DNA of 64,000 nucleotides, from the NCBI GenBank assembly GCA_023461275.1, contig JAEYMI010000020.1, positions 121,018 through 185,017 on the forward strand. The letters are read 5' to 3'. The stretch's first letter is position 1, and each line of letters starts with the position of its first letter. The notes under the pieces were generated by a model, which was not told the DNA's origin, did not search any database, and saw only the letters and a list, made by a program, of their open reading frames with translations. The DNA comes from Actinomycetes bacterium. Its GTDB lineage: Bacteria; Actinomycetota; Actinomycetes; Mycobacteriales; Mycobacteriaceae. Of the stretch, positions 1-7,339 are shown one piece after another. The position numbers and the translations under genes are program-made.

Positions 1-828
1 CTCCTGGCTCAGGACCCGGGACTGTTCCCACACATGACCGTTCGGCAGAACGTCGGTTTCGCGCCGGCCGCGCGGCGCGAGTCACGCAGCCGGACGCGGG
101 AGCAGGTGCAGACCTGGCTCGACGCGACCGGCACCGGTGAACTCGCCGATCGGCGACCCCATCAACTCTCCGGCGGGCAGGCGCAACGTGTCGCGATCGC
201 GCGGGCACTGGCGGCCCAGCCGGAGGTACTGCTACTCGACGAGCCGCTGCGTGCACTCGATGTCGATGCCGCGGCACGCATTCGCGCACTGCTTCGTGGA
301 CTGCTCCGCGAGCGGCAGCAGACGACGCTGTTCGTCACCCACGACATCGTCGACGCGGTCACGCTGGCCGATCAACTGATCATCCTCGACCAGGGCCGGA
401 TGGTCGAAAGTGGCGGCGTACGTGAGGTTCTCGCGTCACCGCGCAGTCGGTTCGCGGCCACGCTGGCCGGCCTGAGTCTCATCGAAGGTCGCTGGGACGG
501 AAAGAATCTGCAGTCCGCGCTGGGTGCGCTCACCGGTGTCTCAGAAGGGGACCTCGACGCCGGATGCAACGCGGTCGCGGTCTTCGCCGCGGATTCGGCG
601 TCGGTGTTCCTGACCGATCCGGCCGGCGGCAGCCCGCGAAACATTCTGCGGGCCAGGGTTCTTCAGGTAGAACCTCGTGGGGATCATGCCCGCATCCGTT
701 GTGACGCCGCAGGTGTCGATGTGAGTGCGGAGATCACCTGGGATTCGGTCCGCGAGTTGCCCGTTGACGTCGGGGCCGAGGTGTACCTGACCATCAAGGC
801 TGGGGACATGCGGATCTATCCGGTATGA
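1..828 (+). CDS. modC: ModC-like ABC transporter ATP-binding protein (5' end outside window)
   Basis: The reading frame is open from base 1, so the gene starts upstream of the window. The visible 275 residues contain the ABC signature LSGGQAQRVAIARAL, a Walker B segment LLLLDEP followed by the D-loop, and the switch histidine in FVTHD. The Walker A loop is missing because it lies upstream. After the ATPase, roughly the last 120 residues form a small beta-rich region ending EVYLTIKAGDMRIYPV, which fits a Mop/TOBE domain of molybdate importers. It would energise uptake of molybdate or a related oxyanion at the inner face of the membrane. The permease and binding protein would be expected upstream. 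A sulfate or Fe(III) importer ATPase is the main alternative. Confidence 0.75.
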   Translation, partial: LLAQDPGLFPHMTVRQNVGFAPAARRESRSRTREQVQTWLDATGTGELADRRPHQLSGGQAQRVAIARALAAQPEVLLLDEPLRALDVDAAARIRALLRGLLRERQQTTLFVTHDIVDAVTLADQLIILDQGRMVESGGVREVLASPRSRFAATLAGLSLIEGRWDGKNLQSALGALTGVSEGDLDAGCNAVAVFAADSASVFLTDPAGGSPRNILRARVLQVEPRGDHARIRCDAAGVDVSAEITWDSVRELPVDVGAEVYLTIKAGDMRIYPV

Positions 829-842
829 GGTGATCTCCGCGA

Positions 843-870
843 CAGTTGATATCAGCCAGTTGATATCAGC
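843..870. repeat. Two tandem copies of a 14-bp sequence
   Basis: CAGTTGATATCAGC occurs twice back to back at 843-856 and 857-870, with no mismatch. Each copy contains the palindrome TGATATCA. It lies in the short gap between the converging ABC ATPase gene and the acyl-CoA ligase gene, so it may be a simple duplication or part of a shared 3' region. No U-tract terminator is visible. Confidence 0.6.
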
Positions 871-882
871 TCTCGGGGCTAT

Positions 883-2538
883 TCAGCCCTGTGCACGCAA
901 CTCCCGTCGAAGGATCTTCCCGGTGACCGTCTTGGGCAGGTCGCCGACGATCTCCACCGTTCTCGGATACTTGTACGCAGCCATGTTCTCCTTACAGAAC
1001 TCGACGAGTTCAGCGACGGTGACCGTGGCGCCATCGATCAGGGACACATACGCTTTCACCGTCTCGCCCCGATACTCGTCGGGCACGCCGACCACTGCGG
1101 CCTCCCGGATGTCGGGGTGGGTGTACAGAACGTCCTCCACTTCCCGGGGCCACACCTTGTAACCCGAGGCGTTGATCATGTCCTTCTTGCGGTCCACGAC
1201 GTAGAACCAGCCGTCGGCATCCATGAATCCGACGTCACCGGTGCGCAATTCGCCACCCGGTAGTGACTCCGCGGTCTTCTCCGGTTTGTTCCAGTAGCCC
1301 TTGACAACCTGCGGGCCCGACGTCGCGAACTCACCGACCTCGCCGACGGGTACATCGTCGCCGTTCTCGTCGATCACCCGGACCACTGTGTTGAACACCG
1401 GAATGCCGACTGACAACGCGCCCGACGTCGGGTCGACGGGCGCCCGAACCCCCAGGGGCACACCGTGTGACGGCGACGACGTCTCGGTCAGGCCGTAGAT
1501 GTTGTGGATGTAGGCCCCGAAGATCTTCTCCAGCCGATCACCCATTGCCGGCGCAATCGGAGCACCACCCGAGTAGAGGATGCGCAGGCTGCTGAAGTCG
1601 TCGGAGGTTGCTCCGGGCGCGGTGGACAGTGCGTTGAATGCGGTGATCGCAGCGACGGTGAACACCGGTCGATGCTCGCGGATCGCATCGAGGGTGACAT
1701 CGGGCGCGAAGCGGTGGCTGATGGTCAGTGGAGCCCGGGCGAGCATGGCGAGCATCACGTGTCCGACGAGCCCGGTGATGTGGAACAGTGGCGCGATGCC
1801 CAACACACCTTCGCCGGGTTTCAGGCCCGTCCAATCCCGGTACGTCTGGGCGTTGAAGACCAGGTTGCCATGAGTGTTCATGGCGCCCTTCGGCTCCCCG
1901 GTGGTACCCGACGTATAGGTGATCACGGCGGTGTCATCTGTCGATAGCGTGGTTGCCGGTAGTGCAGACCCGTCGTGGCGGTCGATGATCTCGATGAGAT
2001 CGAAGGTCCCGGAACTCTTCAGCCGGGTGACTCCGTCGAAAAGACGTGGGTCATTGCGACTTTGGAAGTCGAGGGGGGATGCGGTGATCACGGTCCGCAC
2101 CGACGTCTCACCGGAGGCGATCACCTGCTCGGCGACGTCGGAGTACAGGTCGTCGAGAGTGAGGAGGGCGGTGGCGCCCGAGTCCTTGAGGAGGTATGTC
2201 AACTCACGATGCTTATTCATCGGATTGACCGCCACCGCGACACCGCCGGCGCGCCACGCCGCGATCAGGCCGATCACGAAGGCCGGATTGTTCTGGACGT
2301 AGATGGCCAGCCGTTCGCCGGGTGAGAAACCCTCGGCGAGAAGCTTACTGGCGAGTGCGGTGGCTGCCCGGTCGATGTCCGGGAAGCTCAGCGAGGTGTC
2401 AAAGTAATGCAGGAACGGCTCATCGCCTGCTTCGAGGGCCGCGTCGAAGACATCGAGTGCGGTGGCGTACTCCGGCTCGATGTCGGCGGGAGTGCCGGCC
2501 GGATACCGCGCCAGCCATGGCCGGTCGGCGTAGCTCAT
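883..2538 (-). CDS. AMP-binding acyl-CoA ligase (class I adenylate-forming)
   Basis: A 551-residue protein of normal length for fatty-acid/aryl-CoA ligases. Seen motifs are the P-loop-like A3 motif TYTSGTTGEPKG near residues 208-219, GLTETSSPSHG around the A5 region, a TGDVGFMD motif with YVVDRKKDMI, and the C-terminal catalytic lysine motif KTVTGKILRREL. It should activate a carboxylic acid as acyl-AMP and transfer it to CoA in the cytoplasm; the substrate cannot be read from sequence. The start ATG overlaps the stop of the upstream cyclase gene by four bases (ATGA), so the two are co-translated. It is clearly paralogous to the ligase at 4545-6206, sharing the opening DRPWLA and most core motifs. 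Confidence 0.85.
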   Translation of the reverse strand: MSYADRPWLARYPAGTPADIEPEYATALDVFDAALEAGDEPFLHYFDTSLSFPDIDRAATALASKLLAEGFSPGERLAIYVQNNPAFVIGLIAAWRAGGVAVAVNPMNKHRELTYLLKDSGATALLTLDDLYSDVAEQVIASGETSVRTVITASPLDFQSRNDPRLFDGVTRLKSSGTFDLIEIIDRHDGSALPATTLSTDDTAVITYTSGTTGEPKGAMNTHGNLVFNAQTYRDWTGLKPGEGVLGIAPLFHITGLVGHVMLAMLARAPLTISHRFAPDVTLDAIREHRPVFTVAAITAFNALSTAPGATSDDFSSLRILYSGGAPIAPAMGDRLEKIFGAYIHNIYGLTETSSPSHGVPLGVRAPVDPTSGALSVGIPVFNTVVRVIDENGDDVPVGEVGEFATSGPQVVKGYWNKPEKTAESLPGGELRTGDVGFMDADGWFYVVDRKKDMINASGYKVWPREVEDVLYTHPDIREAAVVGVPDEYRGETVKAYVSLIDGATVTVAELVEFCKENMAAYKYPRTVEIVGDLPKTVTGKILRRELRAQG

Positions 2539-3488
2539 TTGATCACCACCGGATTGACCGGAGCGCCGGTGGCATTGTGAATCTTCAATGGCGCTGCGAC
2601 ATAGAAGAATTCGTAGACACCATCGGCGGCGCAGTCCTCAGCGAGTTTCTCCATGTCGCAGATCTCGGTGAAAGCGACTCCGAGGTTGCGCATCAGCGCG
2701 TTGTGCAGCACCAGTGCGACGCCGTTGTGCGGATCGGTGGTGACCTCGTTGGCGATCGTGTCGGTGACCAGGTTGGGGATTTCGTTGCTCTGGAACCACT
2801 CCACCAGCTCCGGTGAATACACCAGTCCGGGCTCGCAGAAGTCGTCGTAGAACTTGTCACCCTGCTGGAAGAACAAGTCGAGGTGGTTGGTGCGGATCAG
2901 CAAGATGTCGCGGGGCTTGATCTCGATGCCCTGTGCGATCGCACATTTCTCCAGGTCGGTGTGGTCGAACGTCGCACGCGGTTCGATCGCCGTGACGCCC
3001 ATGTACCGCGCCATGTCGAGCAGAACGGCACGACCGGCGACGCCACGCTGGGCGATCGGTTCGACGCTGGCCTTGTCGAGTCCACCGATGGTGGTGCGGG
3101 CGTCGTAGCCGTTCCAGATCTGTCCGTCGTACCAGACGTGTCCGAGTGCGTCGTACTGTGTGGAGCCCTGCAGGAAGGCGTTGATCTTGTCGTCGGCGTA
3201 GTGCAGGCCGCCGGGGAAGGCCGGTCCGTCTCCGCCCTCGTCCCAATGGGATTCGTCGAGGATCATCTCGCGGGTGGCCGGGCTGCGGCCGGGCCACACC
3301 GGGTCACCATTGGGGTCGCCGATGAGGCGCTGCAAGGTGAACAGTTCGCCCTTCTTGATCAGCGCGGCGCCTGCGATGACCTGCTCGGGGGTCAGGTAGT
3401 TGAGGCTGCCGACTTCGTCGTCGGCGCCCCACTTGCCCCAGTTTGAGGGTGAGCCGTCGAGAAGTTCGGTCAGGTCGGGTGCAGTCAT
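2535..3488 (-). CDS. Cyclase family protein (kynurenine-formamidase-like hydrolase)
   Basis: A roughly 317-residue protein resembling the cyclase/arylformamidase superfamily: W.GADDEVGSLN near the start, the metal-site segment YDALGHVWYDGQIWNG, GVAGRAVLLDMARYMG, and the LIRTNHLD strand. Members are metal-dependent hydrolases of amides or lactones. I chose the ATG at 3488 rather than one 39 bases upstream because a GGAGAG ribosome-binding site sits about seven bases before it. It is the first gene of an operon with the acyl-CoA ligase, suggesting that a hydrolysis product with a free carboxylate is then activated to its CoA ester. The substrate is unknown. Confidence 0.8.
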   Translation of the reverse strand: MTAPDLTELLDGSPSNWGKWGADDEVGSLNYLTPEQVIAGAALIKKGELFTLQRLIGDPNGDPVWPGRSPATREMILDESHWDEGGDGPAFPGGLHYADDKINAFLQGSTQYDALGHVWYDGQIWNGYDARTTIGGLDKASVEPIAQRGVAGRAVLLDMARYMGVTAIEPRATFDHTDLEKCAIAQGIEIKPRDILLIRTNHLDLFFQQGDKFYDDFCEPGLVYSPELVEWFQSNEIPNLVTDTIANEVTTDPHNGVALVLHNALMRNLGVAFTEICDMEKLAEDCAADGVYEFFYVAAPLKIHNATGAPVNPVVIK

Positions 3489-3555
3489 TGGTCTCTCCAT
3501 TGAGGTCGATCTCGATGTAACGGTCACTGAATAGAACCGATCGAACGTTCGGGAT

Positions 3556-3566
3556 GTTCAGCTGAG
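3556..3566. promoter_or_regulatory. Possible regulator half-site upstream of the cyclase operon
   Basis: GTTCAGCTGAG lies 68 bases upstream of the cyclase start and shares GTTCAG with the palindrome at the regulator's own promoter (4501-4527). A palindromic CGAACGTTCG sits next to it at 3542-3551. This would place the regulator on the cyclase-ligase promoter. Similarity of short words is the only evidence. Confidence 0.3.
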
Positions 3567-3655
3567 ACGAGCATCACAGGCAACGCGTCTCGCGTCAAGT
3601 CCCTCAGGTGAGGGCGGGATCCGGTGTGGGACCGTTGGATTGGTGGGTCGACACA

Positions 3656-3672
3656 GTTCAGCTGAGCTGAAC
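3656..3672. promoter_or_regulatory. 17-bp palindrome at the end of the regulator gene
   Basis: GTTCAGCTGAGCTGAAC has perfect eight-base arms around one central base and contains the same GTTCAG/CTGAAC half-sites as the 4501-4527 palindrome. It overlaps the regulator's stop codon and lies upstream of the cyclase operon. It has no loop or T-run, so it looks more like a protein-binding site than a terminator. Confidence 0.4.
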
Positions 3673-4515
3673 AAGCATCATTGCCCGAGCATGATCGGCG
3701 TACTGCCGGGCCACCTGCGCCGGCGTCAGTGGTCCGGCGCTGGAGAACCAGTAGGGCAGAGCCATGCAGAGGGTGGCCACCGCTCGGGCCGTGCTTCGCG
3801 GGTCGGTGGTCGCGAAATCCCCATCGGCGACGGCCTGGACGGCGGTGTCGTCGAGGTGTTGCTGCAGGCGCCGACGCGACGCGATGACACGGCTGCGGTC
3901 GGGCTCCTCCAGACTGCGCGTCTCGGTGGCCGACACGAAGGCGAGGTCGCGTCGCACCGCGTGATAGAGCGCGAGCGCCTCGACCATGTGGCCGAATCTC
4001 GCCGCGGCGGTCACGCCCTCCCGACCGGCGGCGATGACCCGCCACTCCAGGTCGGTGAGGGTGATGTCCATGAGCCGGACCAACAATTGCTGCTTGCTTC
4101 GGTGATAGTGATAGATACCGGCCACGCTGCTGTCGGCAGCGGATGCGACCAGTCGCATGGTCGCGCCGTGATAGCCGAGTTCGGTGAACACCTCGACGGC
4201 GGCCCGCAACGCCGGATCGAGCTCCAGATCGGTGAACCGCCGCCAATCGGCTGCGGGGTCCGGGGTTGATACGGACAGATGGGCATCCGCCTGGTCGATG
4301 TCGTCGAGCGGCGGACTGAGCAGGTGTACCGGTGCGATGTCGAGGTGGTCGGCGATTCGGTGGAGTCGGTCGATGGTCAACGCGACCTTCCCGTTCTCGA
4401 TGGCGCTCATCGTGCCGACGCTGACACCGATGTCCGAGGCGAGTGAGCGCAACGTCAGACCCGCTCGCATTCGGGCCCGGCGAACAGCGGCACCTGTCGC
4501 ATCGTGTTCAGCCAT
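3658..4515 (-). CDS. XRE-TetR fusion transcriptional regulator
   Basis: The protein (285 residues from the ATG at 4515) carries two DNA-binding modules. Residues about 10-65 form a Cro/cI-type helix-turn-helix (LRSLASDIGVSVGTMSAIENG). After a linker, residues about 95-155 form a TetR-type helix-turn-helix (GYHGATMRLVASAADSSVAGIYHYHRSKQQLLVRLM), followed by a helical TetR-like ligand domain. TetR proteins are usually repressors released by a small ligand, so an acyl-CoA or aromatic-CoA made by the flanking enzymes is a reasonable guess. It lies between two paralogous ligase genes and is divergent from one. An 11-bp-arm palindrome covers its start codon, pointing to autoregulation. Confidence 0.8.
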   Translation of the reverse strand: MAEHDATGAAVRRARMRAGLTLRSLASDIGVSVGTMSAIENGKVALTIDRLHRIADHLDIAPVHLLSPPLDDIDQADAHLSVSTPDPAADWRRFTDLELDPALRAAVEVFTELGYHGATMRLVASAADSSVAGIYHYHRSKQQLLVRLMDITLTDLEWRVIAAGREGVTAAARFGHMVEALALYHAVRRDLAFVSATETRSLEEPDRSRVIASRRRLQQHLDDTAVQAVADGDFATTDPRSTARAVATLCMALPYWFSSAGPLTPAQVARQYADHARAMMLVQLS

Positions 4516-4527
4516 ACTGAACACGAT
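4501..4527. promoter_or_regulatory. Operator palindrome for the XRE-TetR regulator (predicted)
   Basis: ATCGTGTTCAG and CTGAACACGAT form a perfect inverted repeat with 11-base arms and a five-base spacer (CCATA). It spans the regulator's start codon and both predicted divergent promoters. Its size and symmetry fit a TetR dimer site. Confidence 0.65.
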
Positions 4528-4544
4528 AGCGCTACACTGCGGTC
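4516..4544. promoter_or_regulatory. Overlapping divergent, probably leaderless promoters
   Basis: On the plus strand TACACT (4533-4538) is followed six bases later by the GTG of the ligase. On the minus strand TATCGT (4528-4523) is followed seven bases later by the ATG of the regulator. Both match the actinobacterial TANNNT -10 box at the distance expected when transcription starts on the start codon. Neither gene has a clear ribosome-binding site, which agrees with leaderless transcripts. -35 boxes are not obvious. Confidence 0.45.
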
Positions 4545-6206
4545 GTGAGCGCGTACGACGACCGACCATGGCTTGCGCACTACGGTGGCCGGCATGCGCA
4601 TCAACGCGTCGAGTTCGCGACCGCGCTCGATATGTTCGATCACACGGTGGCCGCCGCCCCCGACGCGCCTGCGATCCGTTACCTGGACGCGACGGTCACC
4701 TGGGCGCAGGTCGACGCGGCATCTGACGCCATAGCCGCGCTGCTGATCTCACGGGGCTTTCAATCCGGGCGACGGTTCGCGTTGTTCCTGCAGAACAATC
4801 CGGCATTCGTCTACGGGCTGGTCGCAGCATGGAAGGTTGGGGGCATCGCTGTCGCGATCAGCCCGATGAGCAAGCCCGACGAACTCGTGCACTTCGTCCG
4901 CCGATACCGGCCGACAGCGCTTCTCGCGCTCGACGATCTCTACCTCGATGTCGCTCGCGATGTTCTCTACCGCCTCGACGATGACGACCACACCGTTCCG
5001 GTCGTACTCACCGTCTCCGCGCTCGACGGCCAATCGCGCGACGATGCCCGTGTGTTCCAAGGACTTTCGCGTCGTTATCCGGCCGACTCCATTGATGTGT
5101 CCCGTCTCGTCGCCGCACACGACGGGACTCGGCCGCGTCGTCGACCGATCGGGCCCGGCGATCCCGCCGTGCTGCTCGCGACGTCGGGCACCACCGGCTT
5201 CCCGAAAGGGGCGCAGATCTCGCATGCCAACCTGTGCTTCTCCACCCAGACCTATCGGGACTGGACCCGGCTGTCTCCGGGCGAACCGATACTTGCGCTC
5301 GCGCCGATCTTTCACGTCACCGGATTGGTCGGTGCGGTCACATTGTCGATGCTGCTGCGGTCGCCTCTGGTACTCACCCATCGCATCCTGCCCGCGGTGA
5401 TCGCCGATGCGATCCGGGAATGGAAGCCCGCCTTCGCTGTCGCTGCCATCACCGCATACCTCGGTCTCGCCGATGAATCCGACATCACCGCCGACGAGAT
5501 GCGCCCGCTGCGTCTGCGCTACTCAGGCGGTGCACCGATCGATCCTGTTGTTTCCCAACGACTTGACGTTGAGCTGGGCGGATACATTCACAACATCTAC
5601 GGTCAAACCGAGACCACCTCGCCGTCGCACATCGTTCCACCCGAACTCAGCGCACCGGTCGACGTCGAGACCGGTGTTCTTTCGGTCGGTATTCCGGTGT
5701 GCGACACGTTGGTTCGGGTGGTCGACGATGCCGGCGTCGACCTGCCGGTTGGTGAGATAGGCGAACTGGTGGTCACCGGACCGCAGGTCATCGGTGGCTA
5801 CTGGGAGGATCCCGGCGCCACTGCACAGGCATTGGCGGGCGGCGAATTGCACACCGGTGACATCGGTTTCATGGATTCCGAGGGCTGGTTCTACGTCGTC
5901 GACCGCAGTAAAGACGTCATCAATGCGTCCGGTTACAAGATCTGGCCGCACGAGGTCGAGCAGGTGCTCGCTCGTCATCCGGAGGTCGTCGAGGCGGCCG
6001 TCGTCGGCATTCCGGATGACTACCGGGGTGAGAGTGCGAAAGCCTTTGTGGTGACGACGCCGGGCAGTGCGGCAACCGAAGCCGACCTGGTTGAGTATTG
6101 CCGGCAACGGTTGGCTGCTTTCAAGTACCCGCGCGAGGTGGAGCTGGTGGGTGCGCTGCCGCGGTCGGCAACGGGAAAGCTGTTACGCCGCAAGCTGCGT
6201 CGCTGA
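4545..6206 (+). CDS. AMP-binding acyl-CoA ligase, second paralogue
   Basis: A 553-residue adenylate-forming enzyme with ATSGTTGFPKGA (A3), YGQTETTSPSH (A5), GDIGFMDSEGWFYVVDRSKDVI and the C-terminal lysine motif RSATGKLLRRKL. It resembles the ligase at 883-2538 along its length, including the N-terminus, but the two face in opposite directions around the regulator. The GTG start is taken because it lies just after the predicted -10 box and aligns with the paralogue's start. It should activate a carboxylic acid to its CoA thioester, probably related to the substrate of its paralogue. The pair may serve a chain of related intermediates or alternative substrates. Confidence 0.85.
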   Translation: MSAYDDRPWLAHYGGRHAHQRVEFATALDMFDHTVAAAPDAPAIRYLDATVTWAQVDAASDAIAALLISRGFQSGRRFALFLQNNPAFVYGLVAAWKVGGIAVAISPMSKPDELVHFVRRYRPTALLALDDLYLDVARDVLYRLDDDDHTVPVVLTVSALDGQSRDDARVFQGLSRRYPADSIDVSRLVAAHDGTRPRRRPIGPGDPAVLLATSGTTGFPKGAQISHANLCFSTQTYRDWTRLSPGEPILALAPIFHVTGLVGAVTLSMLLRSPLVLTHRILPAVIADAIREWKPAFAVAAITAYLGLADESDITADEMRPLRLRYSGGAPIDPVVSQRLDVELGGYIHNIYGQTETTSPSHIVPPELSAPVDVETGVLSVGIPVCDTLVRVVDDAGVDLPVGEIGELVVTGPQVIGGYWEDPGATAQALAGGELHTGDIGFMDSEGWFYVVDRSKDVINASGYKIWPHEVEQVLARHPEVVEAAVVGIPDDYRGESAKAFVVTTPGSAATEADLVEYCRQRLAAFKYPREVELVGALPRSATGKLLRRKLRR

Positions 6207-6233
6207 ACTGTGATCGGGACTGCGGCACCGCGG

Positions 6234-7190
6234 TCAGGAGTGCAGGGCGTCGATGTCTTCCTCGCCGAACTGCTCCTCGAGTGCTTCCGGTGAGTAGTCG
6301 AGGTCGATCTCGGCAACAGGGCGTCCGCGGGCGGATTCGATGGCGCTCAGGCGCCGCTGGCCGCGGTCGGCGGCGTAAGCGATGAACTCGTTGTTGTCCA
6401 AGCCGAACGGCTGGTGGTCGAACTGCTGGTTGACCCAATTGATCATCCCGAGCGCCAGCGGCATCAGCTCAGCCATCCGGTCGGTGACCACGTTCCAGAG
6501 GTTGTCGTCGGCGGCGATGTGGCGTCGGCAGGTGAAGGTGCCCCACGCCATGTGCCGCCGCTCGTCGTCGCCGATGAGCCGGATGAGTCGCTGCATGCCG
6601 GGGAAGATCTCGTGACGCGTACACACCTTCTGCCAGGCGAAGTAGCCGGTCAGGGCCAGACTTCCCTCGATGACGTGGTTGTAGGTGACGCTGGCCCGAA
6701 CCTGGTTTGTCGGCGACGGATCACTGGCCAGCGCGTGCAGCGAGTGCGGGAGCTCCTCGTAGAACAACTGCCGGTAGTACGGATTCTCGGCGACGAAGGA
6801 TTCGAGGTCACCGGTGAGGCCGACGCTGTCCATCCACAATCGGAACACCTGCGTGTGCTTGGCTTCCTCGAAGCAGAACTGGCTCAGGTACATCTCGTCG
6901 CCGAAACGTCCCTCGGCGGCCATCGCTGCCATGAACGGCTGAATGTCCTGGGTGACGGCCTCTTCGCCGGCGATGAATTGGGCGACGAGATAGGTCGCGC
7001 TCCGACGCTGGTCGTCGGTGAGTTCCGGCCAGTCCAACGCGTCGCGGCTGAAGTCGATGGCAGCCGGATCCCAGAAACGGGCATTGCCTTTGGTGAAGAG
7101 CCGCAACGGGAATGAGTCCCAGTTGAGCCCGCCAGAGCGCAGGGAGGCAAAGCCGTTGCGCCCCTGAACCGGATGCTCGGTGAGCGTCAT
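6234..7190 (-). CDS. R2-like ligand-binding oxidase (R2lox)
   Basis: About 318 residues of a ferritin-like di-metal protein related to ribonucleotide reductase R2. Numbering from the TTG at 7199, the metal ligands are E79, E112, H115, E178, E213 and H216 (motifs EEAVTQ, FEEAKH, VIEGS, DDERRH). Their spacing equals that of M. tuberculosis Rv0233 as I remember it. V82 and Y173 occupy the positions of that protein's valine-tyrosine cross-link, so this is R2lox and not a true R2. Such enzymes carry a Mn/Fe centre with a fatty-acid ligand and an unknown physiological reaction. TTG, GTG and ATG codons occur in a row at the start; I take the ATG at 7190. Confidence 0.85.
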   Translation of the reverse strand: MTLTEHPVQGRNGFASLRSGGLNWDSFPLRLFTKGNARFWDPAAIDFSRDALDWPELTDDQRRSATYLVAQFIAGEEAVTQDIQPFMAAMAAEGRFGDEMYLSQFCFEEAKHTQVFRLWMDSVGLTGDLESFVAENPYYRQLFYEELPHSLHALASDPSPTNQVRASVTYNHVIEGSLALTGYFAWQKVCTRHEIFPGMQRLIRLIGDDERRHMAWGTFTCRRHIAADDNLWNVVTDRMAELMPLALGMINWVNQQFDHQPFGLDNNEFIAYAADRGQRRLSAIESARGRPVAEIDLDYSPEALEEQFGEEDIDALHS

Positions 7191-7200
7191 AAACACCAAC

Positions 7201-7223
7201 TTACGATGTCAAAGTTACGATGT
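7201..7223. promoter_or_regulatory. Direct repeat upstream of the R2lox gene
   Basis: TTACGATGT occurs at 7201-7209 and again at 7215-7223, 14 bases apart, directly upstream of the R2lox start. Two identical half-sites at this spacing may be an operator or activator site. No regulator can be assigned. Confidence 0.35.
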
Positions 7224-7339
7224 TGCAGACGCTATATGGTTGGGCGTGATCCGGCCACCGAATACATGGATTTCTCAGAATTCGGCGTGATTATGGTTGG
7301 AGAATCGATGCTGCGGAAGTCGGTCGATCGTCGAATAAG

